Assembly (NCBI GenBank): GCA_018971625.1
Contig: JAGXAJ010000039.1
Span: 1-38,891, forward strand
Origin: Pseudomonadota bacterium
GTDB taxonomy: Bacteria > Pseudomonadota > Alphaproteobacteria > Rhizobiales > Xanthobacteraceae
Length of the DNA stretch: 38,891 bases
Direction: 5' to 3'
Below are positions 38,520 to 38,891 of this stretch, piece after piece (the stretch's first letter is position 1; each line of letters opens with the position of its first letter). A program made the position numbers and the translations under genes. The notes under the pieces were generated by a model. The model did not search any database, was not told the DNA's origin, and worked only from the letters and a program-made list of their open reading frames with translations.

Positions 38520-38891
38520 CTAACCCGCTGCCTTGGCTTCCCTGCGGCGCGCAGTCAGGATGTATTCGGTGTAGCCATTGGGCTGTTCGCGGCCCTTGAA
38601 CACAAGGTCGCAGGCGGCCTTGAAGGCAACGCCGTCGAAGCCGGGTGCCATCGGCCGGTACAGTGGATCGCCCTTGTTCTGGCCGTCGACCACGACCGCC
38701 ATCCGCTTCAGCGATTCCATCACCTGCTCGCCGGTGACGACACCTTGATGCAGCCAGTTGGCGAGGTGCTGGCTCGAGATCCGCAGCGTGGCGCGATCTT
38801 CCATCAGGCCGATGTCATGGATGTCGGGCACCTTGGAGCAGCCGACGCCCTGATCGATCCAGCGCACGACATAGCCGAGGATGCCCTGGCA
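38520..38891 (-). CDS. glcB: Malate synthase G, C-terminal part
   Basis: Stop at TAG 38522-38520; the gene continues beyond the window on its 5' side. The 124 residues seen include [43 protein letters not shown] and a typical end [23 protein letters not shown]. This is the C-terminal helical plug of malate synthase G. The enzyme condenses glyoxylate with acetyl-CoA to malate in the glyoxylate bypass. Only the last sixth is visible. Confidence 0.93.
   Translation of the reverse strand, partial: CQGILGYVVRWIDQGVGCSKVPDIHDIGLMEDRATLRISSQHLANWLHQGVVTGEQVMESLKRMAVVVDGQNKGDPLYRPMAPGFDGVAFKAACDLVFKGREQPNGYTEYILTARRREAKAAG

Overview
The window looks like chromosome of a Bradyrhizobium-type alphaproteobacterium (Nitrobacteraceae). 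The grounds are the high GC content, the phyR / nepR-ecfG general-stress locus with a neighbouring CHASE-HWE kinase, an intergenic palindromic element of the kind common in that group, and secreted Tyr/His-rich and DUF2865-like proteins. This assignment is inference from family recognition; no 16S or marker search was possible.

Left host segment (1-14777). It starts with the end of a sterol-desaturase-family gene and a pilus-assembly N-terminal-domain protein. Next come a cold-shock protein, infA and a DEAD-box helicase on the minus strand. The general stress response core follows: sensor kinase, ecfG, nepR, phyR. Then come a Tat-like short-chain dehydrogenase, fdhD divergent from a YdeP-like molybdopterin oxidoreductase that carries an in-frame TGA, and three small proteins, two of them secreted and rich in aromatic residues.

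Integrated element (14778-31988, about 17.2 kb). It is bounded by a perfect 40-bp direct repeat. Just inside the left end is a tyrosine integrase. The cargo includes a minus-strand trio of small proteins, a ribbon-helix-helix repressor, an AlpA-like HTH protein, a PC4/p15-like protein, a primase-like small protein and a TOPRIM-AAA primase/helicase. Beyond these lie a palindrome-rich decayed zone, a terminase-small-like protein, coiled-coil and secreted proteins, a signal-peptide-bearing beta-helix/tail-spike-like protein, a SLOG protein, a serine resolvase and a deleted Gabija (gajA/gajB-like) remnant. A 64-bp control sequence occurs twice, before two different operons, and both downstream proteins begin with related peptides. 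There are no capsid, portal or large-terminase genes, so the element resembles a satellite or genomic island rather than a complete prophage.

Right host segment (31989-38891). It holds a small secreted protein, a yqjE-like / yqjD-like membrane pair, an AI-2E-family transporter, an L,D-transpeptidase, a DUF2865-like protein, a 50-aa membrane protein, a nitronate monooxygenase-like gene and the C-terminus of malate synthase G.

The host genes on both sides share a regulatory theme. Sequences matching the EcfG promoter pattern (GGAAC, 16-18 nt, GTT) precede the fdh gene, two secreted-protein genes, the yqjD-like gene, the AI-2E gene and the L,D-transpeptidase, with weaker versions at nepR, phyR, fdhD and the 32169 gene. 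I read the host part as a cluster of general-stress-regulon genes around the regulator itself, split by an inserted element.
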